Shown one piece after another: positions 35,526 through 43,096 of a DNA stretch of 62,642 nucleotides. Numbering within the stretch: position 1 is the stretch's first letter; every line of letters begins with the position of its first letter. Origin of the DNA: Micromonospora wenchangensis (GTDB taxonomy: Bacteria; Actinomycetota; Actinomycetes; Mycobacteriales; Micromonosporaceae); the NCBI RefSeq assembly GCF_002210435.1, contig NZ_MZMV01000042.1, positions 1 to 62,642 on the forward strand, read 5' to 3'. Made by a program: the position numbers and the translations under genes. The notes under the pieces were generated by a model that was given only the letters and a program-made list of their open reading frames with translations, was not told where the DNA came from and did no database searches.

Positions 35526-35661
35526 CGGGGAAGCTCCGCCCGGTCGTGGTGCGGCCGGGCGGGAGAGGGTACGACTGTCACACCTGGCTTCAAATCCGGA
35601 CCCGCTGCTCTGATTCCCGCTCCACCGAGAGGTAACGGGGGTCACAGCCGTTGGTCACGGC

Positions 35662-36615
35662 TCAGGCCGGGTCCACGCGCCCCAGCCGCCAGTACCCCAT
35701 GAAGGCGACGGCGCGGCGGTCCACGCCCCGCTCGGCGACGAGGTGCCGGCGCAGCGCGCGGATGACGCCGGCCTCCCCGGCCAACCAGGCGTAGACGGGC
35801 ACGGGTGCGGTCGGGGTCGGCACCTCCCACAGCGGGGTCACGTCGACGTCGACGTCGACGATCACCTCGGCGGGCGCCGTGCCGGTGCGGGCCAGCAGCC
35901 GTTGCGCCGCCGCGGCCACGGCGGGCAGCAGCCGGCTGCCGTGGCCGCCGCCGGCGCGGGCGAGCCAGCTGACGGTGACGCCGGGTGGGGCGGACACCGG
36001 CAGGACGTCGGCCGGGTCCGGCACCTCGAGCAGCACCTCGCCCCGGGCGTCGAGGGGCAGGCGTTCCAGGATGGCGCTGATCGCGGGCACGGCGGTCTCG
36101 TCACCGGCCAGCAGCAGCCGGCCGGCGGGCGGCGGACGGAACTCGATGCCGCCGTGCTCGCCGTCGTAGCCGGCGTCGGGCCCGAGCAGGCCGGCCTCGT
36201 CGCCGGGGCGGACCCGCAGCGCCCACCGGCCGGCCGGGCCGTGGTCGCCGTGCAGCACCAGGTCCACGTCCACCTCGGCCAGGTGTGGCCGGACCGCCCG
36301 GACGGTGTACGTGCGGATCGGGCAGCGCTCCTGCTCGGGCAGGGCGCGCCAGTGGGTGTACCAGTCGTCGCCACCGGGCAGGTGCACGCCGGTCCGGCCG
36401 GGCAGCGGCAGCACCAGCTTGATCCGCTGGTCGTACCCGTTGTCGGCGAACCGGTCGAGGTCCGGGCCGGTGAAGGTGACCCGCAGGAACGACGGGCTGA
36501 GTCGACGCGCCGCACGTACCTGCACGTCGAACAGCCGCCAGGGGGCGACGGGCAGGGTCCCGGTGCCGGTGGAGCGGTGCCGCTCCCCTGCCGGACGAAC
36601 TCGATCACCAATCAC
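35662..36615 (-). CDS. Siderophore-interacting FAD/NAD(P)H reductase (ViuB/SIP-like)
   Basis: 317 residues. Domains in order: FAD-binding barrel with 'CPIRTYTVR' and 'DLVLHGDHGPAGRWALRVRPGDE', then the SIP C-terminal NAD(P)H domain with 'LLLAGDETAVPAISAIL' and 'YAWLAGEAGVIRALRRHL'. Such cytoplasmic proteins reduce Fe3+-siderophore to free iron. The only start codon before the conserved region is the GTG at 36615, which touches an iron box, so the mRNA may be leaderless. Regulation by IdeR/DmdR1 is strongly suggested. Neighbours: MFS gene downstream and a siderophore-type acetyltransferase upstream on the same strand. Confidence 0.92.
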   Translation of the reverse strand: MIGDRVRPAGERHRSTGTGTLPVAPWRLFDVQVRAARRLSPSFLRVTFTGPDLDRFADNGYDQRIKLVLPLPGRTGVHLPGGDDWYTHWRALPEQERCPIRTYTVRAVRPHLAEVDVDLVLHGDHGPAGRWALRVRPGDEAGLLGPDAGYDGEHGGIEFRPPPAGRLLLAGDETAVPAISAILERLPLDARGEVLLEVPDPADVLPVSAPPGVTVSWLARAGGGHGSRLLPAVAAAAQRLLARTGTAPAEVIVDVDVDVTPLWEVPTPTAPVPVYAWLAGEAGVIRALRRHLVAERGVDRRAVAFMGYWRLGRVDPA

Positions 36616-36634
36616 GTAGGTGAGGCTAACCTAA
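36616..36634 (-). promoter_or_regulatory. Iron box (IdeR/DmdR1 operator)
   Basis: The 19-mer GTAGGTGAGGCTAACCTAA matches the actinobacterial iron-box consensus TTAGGTTAGGCTAACCTAA at 17 of 19 positions. It directly abuts the start codon of the siderophore-interacting protein, overlapping where the -10 region must be. Iron-loaded IdeR/DmdR1 would shut this gene. Confidence 0.8.
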
Positions 36635-36715
36635 CCAGGAAGATGAATGGCGACCCGGGTCACCCACCCCCCGTTCGGGGCACGTCGCCACCCCACCGGG
36701 CAGCCCCGACCCTGG

Positions 36716-37276
36716 TCAGCGGGCCCGGGCGGCGCGGTCGAGGAAGAGCAGCCGGGCCCGCTTCTCCGGCAGGTCGATCTCCGGACCGGGCACGAAGCCG
36801 GCGCGGACCAGCCGGTCGATGGCGCGGGCGTTGCGGGCGTCCGGTTCGGCCACGATCCGCAGCCGGGTCGGGTCGGCCAGCACGAACGCCAGGAAGACGT
36901 CGAGGAGCACCCCGGTGAAGCCGGGCTCCGCGCCACCGTCCGGGGGCCCGATGAGCAGGTGGATGCCGAAGTCGCCGGGGCGCACGTCGTAGCACCGCCC
37001 GACCGGGTCGGCCGCCGGCTCGTAGGTCTGGAACAGCGCCACCGGCCGGCCGTCCCGGTGCAGCAGGTAGGCGTGGTGGGTGGTCAGCGAGTCGAGGTAC
37101 GCGTAGATCTCGCGGACCCGCTCCCGGCTGGCGTCGCGCATGCCCCAGAACCGGGACCGTTCCCGGGTCACCCAGTCGTGGATCACCACGACGTCCCGGT
37201 CGGGGTCCACCGGCCGGATGGACACCTCCCCGAACCCGTCGACCCGGCACGAGGTGGAGGTCGGCGCAGTGGTCAT
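36716..37276 (-). CDS. GNAT acetyltransferase of siderophore type (IucB/RhbD/MbtK-like)
   Basis: 186 residues from the ATG at 37276 with AAGGAG at good spacing; a longer frame to 37336 is not supported. Features: 'SIRPVDPDRDVVVIHDWVT', 'FWGM', 'VALFQTYEPAAD', 'DFGIHLLIGPP' and 'LRIVAEPDARNARAIDRLVRAGF', the order found in N-hydroxylysine/ornithine acyltransferases (IucB, RhbD, MbtK). These acylate a hydroxylated amine to make a hydroxamate. No siderophore synthetase or monooxygenase is in the window, so the substrate is uncertain; it might act on the local product. Confidence 0.82.
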   Translation of the reverse strand: MTTAPTSTSCRVDGFGEVSIRPVDPDRDVVVIHDWVTRERSRFWGMRDASRERVREIYAYLDSLTTHHAYLLHRDGRPVALFQTYEPAADPVGRCYDVRPGDFGIHLLIGPPDGGAEPGFTGVLLDVFLAFVLADPTRLRIVAEPDARNARAIDRLVRAGFVPGPEIDLPEKRARLLFLDRAARAR

Positions 37277-37430
37277 GGCGCTCCTTCCGGGCGACGGACC
37301 CGACCGGGCCGTCACTTTTCGCTGTCGAAACGACACCGTCGGCGACGGGTCAGGCAGACCTCACCACAACTTCGGAAAGTACGCAAGCGAGCACCCGGAG
37401 CAATCTTCTCGCCGCAGACCCCGCGCGCCG

Positions 37431-37472
37431 ACGGCGACACCGGAACGGCGACACCGGAACGGCGACACCGGA
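37431..37472. repeat. Three exact tandem copies of ACGGCGACACCGGA
   Basis: Copies at 37431-37444, 37445-37458 and 37459-37472, identical. They lie in non-coding DNA ~260 nt before the Trp-dioxygenase-like gene. May be a slippage product or a multi-site operator (iterons of 14 bp do not match a full helix turn number). Confidence 0.85.
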
Positions 37473-37550
37473 ATACCGCACCCCACCACCGGCGATCGGC
37501 CACCGCATCCAGGGCGGAGACGCCTGTGACGCGTCAGGCACCCCTTGGTA

Positions 37551-37579
37551 TTGACTCGCGTAATTCGTTCTGTTAGCAC
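37551..37579 (+). promoter_or_regulatory. Candidate promoter for the Trp/kynurenine cassette
   Basis: TTGACT at 37551-37556 with, 16-17 nt later, TTAGCA/TAGCAC (37573-37579). The -35 is good, the -10 poor. It lies in the AT-richer part 155-180 nt upstream of the first cassette gene, the only such match in this gap. Confidence 0.35.
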
Positions 37580-37732
37580 GCCCAAGCTCGGCGGCAAAAG
37601 GGGCCATTTGCTCGGCGAGCCGGGGCTCACTATTTGTGGAACAGGGGGTGACACATTGCTGTTCGTCGTTGAATAATTGCCGTTGTCGAGTGCCGATCCC
37701 GGTGCGCGCCGGCGTTTACCGAAGGGACAGCC

Positions 37733-38437
37733 GTGAAACGTGACCAGTCACCGGTGCTGCCGGGCGACGGATCCACGGACTACGCCCGTTACATGCGCAC
37801 CGACGAGCTGCTCGCCCTGCAACGCCGCCCGGAGGAGATGCTCCACCGCGACGAGCTGCTCTTCCAGGTGGTGCACCAGTCCGCCGAGCTGTGGCTGAAG
37901 CTGGCCGAGGCCGAGCTGACCGCCGCCGTCGGGCGGACCGCGGCCGACGACCCGGGCGGGGCGGCGGCGCTGCTGACCCGCGCGACGCTCGCGGTGCGAC
38001 TGGTCACCGACCAGTTGGAGATGTTCCGGCACCTGTCGCCTGTCGACTTCCAGACGATGCAACCTGCGCTGGGCAACGGCTCCGGTGCCGAGTCGCCCGG
38101 CTGGCGACGGGTCGCGACGGTGAGCCGGCAGCTCGGCCGGGCCTTCACCGAGCACCTCGCCACCCGGGGCGGCGCGCTCGACGCGCTGGCCCCGACCGAT
38201 CCGGCCCGGCGGCTCGCCGAGGCGATGATCGCCTGGGACGAGCAGGTCCACCAGTGGCGGGTGCGCCACTACGAGGTCGCCCTGCGGGTCGGCGGGCACG
38301 CCCCCGGTGGCACCCCGGGCAGCGCGGCGAACGTGCTCGCCAAGCTCCTCGGGCACCGGTTCTTTCCCGAGCTGCGCACGCCCCGGCCAGGCACCGACGT
38401 CCCGGTGGCGGCGCATTCGGGCACCGCAGAGGCATGA
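37733..38437 (+). CDS. Tryptophan 2,3-dioxygenase-family heme enzyme
   Basis: 234 residues from the GTG at 37733 (GAAGGGA upstream). Signature 'YARYMRTDELLALQ', then 'RDELLFQVVHQSAELWLKL' with the distal His (His48), 'SPVDFQTMQPALGNGSGAESPGW' and 'WRVRHYEVALRVGGHAPGG' with the proximal heme His (His179). Typical enzymes are ~270-280 residues; the C-terminal substrate loop GTGGSSG is changed to GGTPGSA. The family opens the indole ring to N-formylkynurenine, but members in natural-product clusters (for example MarE) do other oxygenations. Overlaps the next gene by 4 bp. Confidence 0.88.
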   Translation: MKRDQSPVLPGDGSTDYARYMRTDELLALQRRPEEMLHRDELLFQVVHQSAELWLKLAEAELTAAVGRTAADDPGGAAALLTRATLAVRLVTDQLEMFRHLSPVDFQTMQPALGNGSGAESPGWRRVATVSRQLGRAFTEHLATRGGALDALAPTDPARRLAEAMIAWDEQVHQWRVRHYEVALRVGGHAPGGTPGSAANVLAKLLGHRFFPELRTPRPGTDVPVAAHSGTAEA

Positions 38438-39780
38438 CGAGCCGCGCCACTCGAAGAATCGTCGGCGCTCCCCCTGACAGATACCCCTCCGAGGTGCGGT
38501 TCGTGCGTGAGCTGACGAGCTGGTCGTCCGGTACGGCCGATCCCGAGCAATTTCCCTACCAGGCAGTGGTCACCGAATTTCATCGTGTCGGTAAACACTT
38601 CGTCAAAAAGGAACTCCTCGTCCAGCTGGACCAGGCGCGCGCCCGGGTGAACGCGCGGGCCACCCCCGCCCGCGAGCTGTCCGCCTTCCTGGACGTGGCG
38701 CTCGACAAGTGGGACGGCCGGTACGACTACCGCAGCTACCTGGCCCTACCGCTACTCCCCCTGCCCAGCCAAGTCCCGGAGGGCGGGCGGGCGGCGGACG
38801 AGGTCGACCGGCCGGGGCCGGGCGGCGGGCGGTGGGAACGCGACCGGCTCCTGGTCGACCTCGTCGCCGACGCCCTCGCCTTCGAGCTGGCCGCCTCGAC
38901 CGACGCCATCGACCTGCTCCCCGAGCAGCGGCCGGGGCCGGAGCTTTCGGCCAAGCGGTGCCGGCTCGGGGTACGCGCCGTCTCGGCGGCCCTCACCCGG
39001 CTCGGTCTGGCCGGGGCGGTCACCGAGCGGGACCCGGTCGCGGCGGCGGTGACGCTGCACCGGCTCGCCGTCACCGGCCGCGACCCCGCCCGGGAACGCG
39101 TCCTGGCGTTGAGCATGCTGCCGGTCTACGTCTCCCACGACGAGTACCTGTTCATCCGGGTCCTCCAGGCGTACGAGTGCGTCTTCGCCGGGGTCGCCGA
39201 GGAGCTGTGGGGCACCATCGCCGCGTTGGACACGGGCCGGCCCCGCCCGGCCGCCGGCCGGCTGGCGTACGCCCGGGAGCTGATCAGCGGCGCCGGGACG
39301 CTGTTCTCCCTGCTGGCCACCATGCAACCGGCGGCGTTCCGGACGTTCCGCGAGTACACCGAGGGGGCCAGCGCGATCCAGTCCCGCTCGTACAAGATCA
39401 TGGAGTCGCTGTGCCGTACGCCGGAGCCGGAGCGGTTGGACTCCACCGCGTACCGGTCGGTGCCGGAGGTACGCGAGGTGGTGCGGGCCGGCCAGCCGTC
39501 GATCGACCGGTCCTACCGCGCGGCGGTCCGGGCCGGGTCGCTGCGCGGGCCCGACCTCGACCTGGTACGGCAGCAGATGGCGGCCTTCGCCGAGGCCGTG
39601 CTGACCTGGCGACGCACCCACCACCGGCTCGCCGTGAGGATGCTCGGTACGCGCTCCGGCACCGGCTACACCGAGGGCACCCCCTACCTGGCAGCAGTCC
39701 GCGCCGTCCCGGTCTTCACCACCGTGTCCACCGAGAACCGTCCACCCCGGACCGATCCGATCGGAGGCTGCTGCGAGTGA
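38434..39780 (+). CDS. Extended tryptophan-dioxygenase-like protein, distal His replaced
   Basis: 448 residues from the ATG at 38434 (ATGA overlap). Residues ~225-425 align with the dioxygenase family: 'SHDEYLFIRVLQAYECVFAG' fits the heme helix 'HDEMLFIVIHQTSELWF', but Leu244 stands where the distal His should be. 'TFREYTEGASAIQSRSYK' and 'WRRTHHRLAVRMLGTRSGTG' (proximal His ~396; the GTG loop kept) complete the match. Residues 1-220 are an extra, mostly helical part not recognised by me, with 'EFHRVGKHFVKKELLVQL' as a possible second, duplicated half. It may be a heme mono- or peroxygenase, or a partner of the preceding enzyme. Confidence 0.72.
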   Translation: MTSRATRRIVGAPPDRYPSEVRFVRELTSWSSGTADPEQFPYQAVVTEFHRVGKHFVKKELLVQLDQARARVNARATPARELSAFLDVALDKWDGRYDYRSYLALPLLPLPSQVPEGGRAADEVDRPGPGGGRWERDRLLVDLVADALAFELAASTDAIDLLPEQRPGPELSAKRCRLGVRAVSAALTRLGLAGAVTERDPVAAAVTLHRLAVTGRDPARERVLALSMLPVYVSHDEYLFIRVLQAYECVFAGVAEELWGTIAALDTGRPRPAAGRLAYARELISGAGTLFSLLATMQPAAFRTFREYTEGASAIQSRSYKIMESLCRTPEPERLDSTAYRSVPEVREVVRAGQPSIDRSYRAAVRAGSLRGPDLDLVRQQMAAFAEAVLTWRRTHHRLAVRMLGTRSGTGYTEGTPYLAAVRAVPVFTTVSTENRPPRTDPIGGCCE

Positions 39781-40943
39781 GCGCACCCGCAACCCACCCG
39801 GCGCGTTGCCTGGACGCCGCCGCACACGCCGCCCTGCGCGCCGAGTTCCCGCTGCTGGAGACCTGCGTCTACCTGAACAACAACTCCACCGGCGCGGCAC
39901 CGCGGGGCGTCGAGCGGGTGCTCGCCGACTACTGGGCGACCCTGCGTGACTGGCGCGACGACGTGTGGCACGGCTGGCACGTCGGCCTGGACCGGTACGC
40001 CGACTCGGTCGCCGCGCTGCTCGGCGCGCCCCCGGGCAGCGTGGTCACCGACGCCAACCTGAGCACCCTGCTGGCCCGGGTGCTGTCCTGCTTCGACTAC
40101 CGCCCACCCCGGGACCGGATCGTCACCACCGATCTGGAGTACCCGACGGTGCCGTTCATCGGCACCGCGTTCGGCCGCTACGGCGCGCGGCTCGACGTGG
40201 TCGGCACCGGCGGCCCCCGGTTCGACGAGGACGCCCTCGAGGCCCGCGTCGACGAGCGGACCCTGCTGGTCTGCGTACCCCATGCGAGTTTCTCCTCCGG
40301 GGCCACCGTCGACCTGGCCCGGTTGGTCGCCCGCGCCCACGCCGTCGGCGCCCTGGTGGTGGTGGACGCCTTCCAGACCGTCGGGGCGGTCCCGCTGGAC
40401 GTGACCGCGCTCGGCGTCGACATCGTCCTCGGCGGCGCGCACAAGTGGCTGTGCGGGGCCGGCACCGCCTTCCTCTACGTCCGCCCCGACCTGGTCGAGC
40501 GGCTGGCACCGGCGGCTACCGGGTGGCAGGCCGGCGACCGGGCGTTGACCTTCCGGGTGTCGACCGGGTGGGCGGCGGGGGCGCAACGCTTCGCCGGCGG
40601 CACGCCGTACCCGTTGACCTCGCTGATCTCCCAGGTCGGCCTGGACCTGCTCGCGGGCGTCGGGATCGGGGCGATCCGGGCGCACTCGCTGGCGCTGACC
40701 CAGCGGGTCCTGGACCGGGCGGCGGCGGCCGGCGTCACCGTGGTCAGCCCCACCGACCCGGACCGCCGGGGCGGGGTGGTCTGCCTGGACGTCCCCGACG
40801 GCGAGGAGGTCAAGCGGCGGCTCGCCGCGCGGAACATGATCTGTAGCTGGCGGGGTTGGCTGCGGGTAGGACCGCACGTCTACAACACCCTCGACGAGGT
40901 CGACGCGTTCATGGACGCGCTGGACGAGGAGCTGGGCCGGTGA
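39777..40943 (+). CDS. Kynureninase-like PLP enzyme (aminotransferase class V fold)
   Basis: 388 residues from the GTG at 39777, GGAGG 9 nt upstream, overlapping the previous stop. 'FPLLETCVYLNNNSTGAAP' at the start, 'VVVVDAFQTVGAVPLDV' (Asp binding the pyridine N), 'LGGAHKWLCGAGTAFLYV' with the PLP Lys223, and the late Arg region 'SWRGWLRVGPHVYNT'. The order and the 'W..H.GW' segment near 60 favour kynureninase over cysteine desulfurase. With the dioxygenases it could give anthranilate-type units. No formamidase gene is present nearby. Confidence 0.78.
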   Translation: MSAPATHPARCLDAAAHAALRAEFPLLETCVYLNNNSTGAAPRGVERVLADYWATLRDWRDDVWHGWHVGLDRYADSVAALLGAPPGSVVTDANLSTLLARVLSCFDYRPPRDRIVTTDLEYPTVPFIGTAFGRYGARLDVVGTGGPRFDEDALEARVDERTLLVCVPHASFSSGATVDLARLVARAHAVGALVVVDAFQTVGAVPLDVTALGVDIVLGGAHKWLCGAGTAFLYVRPDLVERLAPAATGWQAGDRALTFRVSTGWAAGAQRFAGGTPYPLTSLISQVGLDLLAGVGIGAIRAHSLALTQRVLDRAAAAGVTVVSPTDPDRRGGVVCLDVPDGEEVKRRLAARNMICSWRGWLRVGPHVYNTLDEVDAFMDALDEELGR

Positions 40944-41962
40944 ACGTCACCCTGTCCCCCCGGGCGTTGATGAGCCTGCTCGTCAACGGTCCCAAGGCCG
41001 TCGACGTGCTGGAGACCGCGCTGGCCCTCGGCCTGCTCGACGCGCTGGAAGCCGGCCCGGTGCGCCTGGACGCGCTGGCCGACCGGTTCGGGGTGCGCCC
41101 GCTGCGGCTCTACAAGTTCCTCGACTGCCTGGAGAGCCTCGGCTGCGTCACCCGCCACGAACCCGACGACGACATCGCCGGGGCCACCTACCGGGCGGTG
41201 CCGGGGCTGCGCGACGCCGTGCTGGCGGTGGTCGGCCCGGACGCGATCGAACGGGACCGGGACCGCTACCCGTGGCGGCTGCTGCACGGCCGGCTCGCCG
41301 AGAGCCTGCGCGGCGAGGTCGGCATGAGCGACGACGACTTCGCCTGGCCGCCGAAGACCGACGCGCAGACCGCCGACTTCGAACGCAGCATGGCCGCCGG
41401 GCTCGGCCCGGTGGTCGAGACGCTGCGCCGGCACGCCGACCGGCTCTGGTCGGACCGGCGACGCCTGCTGGACGTCGGCGGTGGCGACGGCACCCTCGCC
41501 GCGTACATCCTCGACACCGCCGACGGCCTGCGGGCCGACGTGTTCAACCTGCCGGCGGTGGCGCCCCTGGTGGCGGCCACCCGGGTCGACCGGCGGCACC
41601 CCGACCGATTGGGCTTCGTCGGCGGCGACTTCCTGGCCGGGCCGCTGCCGACGGGCTACGACGCGATGGCGTTCGTCCGGGTGCTGCACGACTGGCCCAA
41701 CGACGTCGCCCGCCGCCTGGTCGAGCAGGCGTACGCGGCGCTGGAGCCGGGCGGGCTGCTGGTCATCGCCGAGGAGTTCCGCACCCCGGACCGGCTGGCC
41801 GTGCAGTTCTTCTGGAGCTACTTCCTGATCGGGGTGGACAGCTGCGTCAGCCGGCTGCGGGAGGTCGAGTTCTACACCGGGCTGCTCGCCGAGGTCGGGT
41901 TCACCCGGGTGGCGGTGCTGCCCGGCGGGTGGGAACTGGTCACCGCGTACAAGCCGGGGTGA
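40940..41962 (+). CDS. SAM-dependent methyltransferase (acetylserotonin OMT-like), first
   Basis: 340 residues from the GTG at 40940 (GTGA overlap). N-terminal winged-helix dimerisation domain (VDVLETALALGLLDALEAGP ...), then the Rossmann domain with LLDVGGGDGTLAAYIL (SAM motif I), 'VFNLPAVAPLVAAT', 'FVRVLHDWPNDVARRLVEQ' (HDW motif) and 'LEPGGLLVIAEE'. Members methylate O, N or aromatic C of small molecules, including hydroxykynurenine in actinomycin/pyrrolobenzodiazepine pathways. Last gene of this plus-strand operon. Confidence 0.88.
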   Translation: MNVTLSPRALMSLLVNGPKAVDVLETALALGLLDALEAGPVRLDALADRFGVRPLRLYKFLDCLESLGCVTRHEPDDDIAGATYRAVPGLRDAVLAVVGPDAIERDRDRYPWRLLHGRLAESLRGEVGMSDDDFAWPPKTDAQTADFERSMAAGLGPVVETLRRHADRLWSDRRRLLDVGGGDGTLAAYILDTADGLRADVFNLPAVAPLVAATRVDRRHPDRLGFVGGDFLAGPLPTGYDAMAFVRVLHDWPNDVARRLVEQAYAALEPGGLLVIAEEFRTPDRLAVQFFWSYFLIGVDSCVSRLREVEFYTGLLAEVGFTRVAVLPGGWELVTAYKPG

Positions 41963-41975
41963 TCCACCGGTCGAC

Positions 41976-42014
41976 GCCGGGGCCGGCGGACGCCTGCGGT
42001 CCGCCGGCCCCGGC
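41976..42014. terminator. Perfect 16-bp bidirectional hairpin
   Basis: Arms 41976-41991 and 41999-42014 pair over 16 bases without mismatch around a 7-nt loop, right between two convergent methyltransferase genes (stops at 41962 and 42023). Very strong hairpin, no T tract. Confidence 0.8.
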
Positions 42015-42022
42015 CGGGCCGG

Positions 42023-43039
42023 TCAGGGGCGGCGGGCCAGCACCGCGCCGTTCGCGCCGGGAGCCTCGAACGGCACCGTACGCACGTCGACGAAGCCGGC
42101 GTCGGTCAACCACCGCCGGTACTCCGCGCCGGAGTAGTTCTTGCCGCCCTCGGTCTCGACGAGCATGTTCATGCCCATCAGGGCGGCCTCCGGCGGGCCG
42201 GTGCGCTCGTCGTTGAGCAGCAGCTCACTGATGACGATCACCCCGCCGGGCGGCAGCGCGGCGTGGCAGCGGGCCAGCAGCGCCCGGTTGGTCGGCTCGT
42301 CCCAGTCGTGCAGGATCATGCTGAGCAGGATCACGTCGTGCCCGTCGGGCAGGGCCGGGTCGGCGAGGAAGTCACCGGCGACGGTGCCGATCCGGTCGGT
42401 CAGGCCCGCCTCCGCGATCCGCTCCCCGGCCCGCACGCACACGTGCGGCAGGTCCAGGATCGTCGCCCGTAGCTCCGGCAGCCGCAGGCAGAACTCGATC
42501 GGGAACGCCCCCGCGCCACCGCCGACGTCGAGCAGCCGGCGGTGCGCGCCGAAGTCGTACGCGTCGGCCAGCGCGCGGGCGGTGAACCGGGAGGTGGCGA
42601 ACATGGCGTCCCAGAACTGGGCCACCAGCTCCGGGTCGGTGGTGTCGAACAGGGAGTCCTGCTGCTGCGGGTCCCAGGTGAGCGGCCGGTTGCCGCGCAG
42701 CGCCTCGCCCACCCGGTGCCAGGGCAGGTAGGTGCGCAGGTCGGAGTAGCGCACCTGGGCACCGAAGTAGTAGGGACGCCCCTCGACCAGGAACTGCTCG
42801 GCCAGCGCGGAGTTGCGGTAGCCGTCGCCGGCCTTCTCCAGCAGCCCCAGCGACGCGCTGGCCGAGAGCAGCAGGTCGGCGGGGCGTTCGTCGAGCCCGA
42901 ACTCGGCGGCGGCCTCGGCCACCGTGACGGTCCGCCCGCCGGCCAGCCGGGTGAACAGGCCGAACTCGACCCCGACGGCGAGGGTCTTGAAGCCCCAGAC
43001 GCCGGCGACGAGATGCATGAGAGGAGTGGGAGTGATCAT
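42023..43039 (-). CDS. SAM-dependent methyltransferase (CrtF/SibL-like family), second
   Basis: 338 residues from the ATG at 43039. Dimerisation domain with 'FGLFTRLAGGRTVTVAEAAAEF', SAM motif RLLDVGGGAGAFPIEF, 'TILDLPHVC', 'ILLSMILHDWDEPTNRALL' and 'PPGGVIVISELLLNDERTGP', and the closing 'NYSGAEYRRWLTDAGFVDV'. It belongs with hydroxyneurosporene/O-methyltransferase-like enzymes, among which are the hydroxykynurenine C-methyltransferases of sibiromycin/actinomycin type. No ribosome site precedes the ATG; a TCTTAT -10-like box 6 nt upstream suggests a leaderless message. It faces the other methyltransferase tail to tail. Confidence 0.88.
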   Translation of the reverse strand: MITPTPLMHLVAGVWGFKTLAVGVEFGLFTRLAGGRTVTVAEAAAEFGLDERPADLLLSASASLGLLEKAGDGYRNSALAEQFLVEGRPYYFGAQVRYSDLRTYLPWHRVGEALRGNRPLTWDPQQQDSLFDTTDPELVAQFWDAMFATSRFTARALADAYDFGAHRRLLDVGGGAGAFPIEFCLRLPELRATILDLPHVCVRAGERIAEAGLTDRIGTVAGDFLADPALPDGHDVILLSMILHDWDEPTNRALLARCHAALPPGGVIVISELLLNDERTGPPEAALMGMNMLVETEGGKNYSGAEYRRWLTDAGFVDVRTVPFEAPGANGAVLARRP

Positions 43040-43060
43040 GGGAACATAAGATCATGGAAC
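43034..43060 (-). promoter_or_regulatory. Direct repeats GATCATGG(G)AAC at a leaderless start
   Basis: GATCATGGGAAC (43034-43045) and GATCATGGAAC (43050-43060) repeat 16 bp apart and cover the start codon and the -10 region of the minus-strand methyltransferase. They could bind a regulator on one DNA face (1.5 turns apart is not ideal), or be chance. Confidence 0.3.
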
Positions 43061-43096
43061 GGTGACGCGGTGGCACGCACCGGTCACCATGGAGTA

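Larger units (their letters stand above)
37277..37732. other. Divergent intergenic region with low-GC segment
   Basis: 456 nt between the acetyltransferase (minus) and the Trp-dioxygenase-like gene (plus). It contains a 14-bp tandem repeat (37431-37472), a candidate promoter near 37551 and an AT-richer stretch from 37540 to 37680. I see no gene in it. Confidence 0.6.

Noticed and set aside
35526..35645. 40-residue N-terminal extension of the MFS transporter
   Set aside because: Hydrophilic, not conserved in style, no ribosome site; the ATG at 35525 has one.
34176..35702. Plus-strand open frame over the MFS gene
   Set aside because: Gln/Gly/Arg-rich antisense shadow of a well-defined 12-segment transporter.
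37349..37367. Second iron box (GTCAGGCAGACCTCACCAC) upstream of the acetyltransferase
   Set aside because: Too few matches to the iron-box consensus, and the palindrome is broken.
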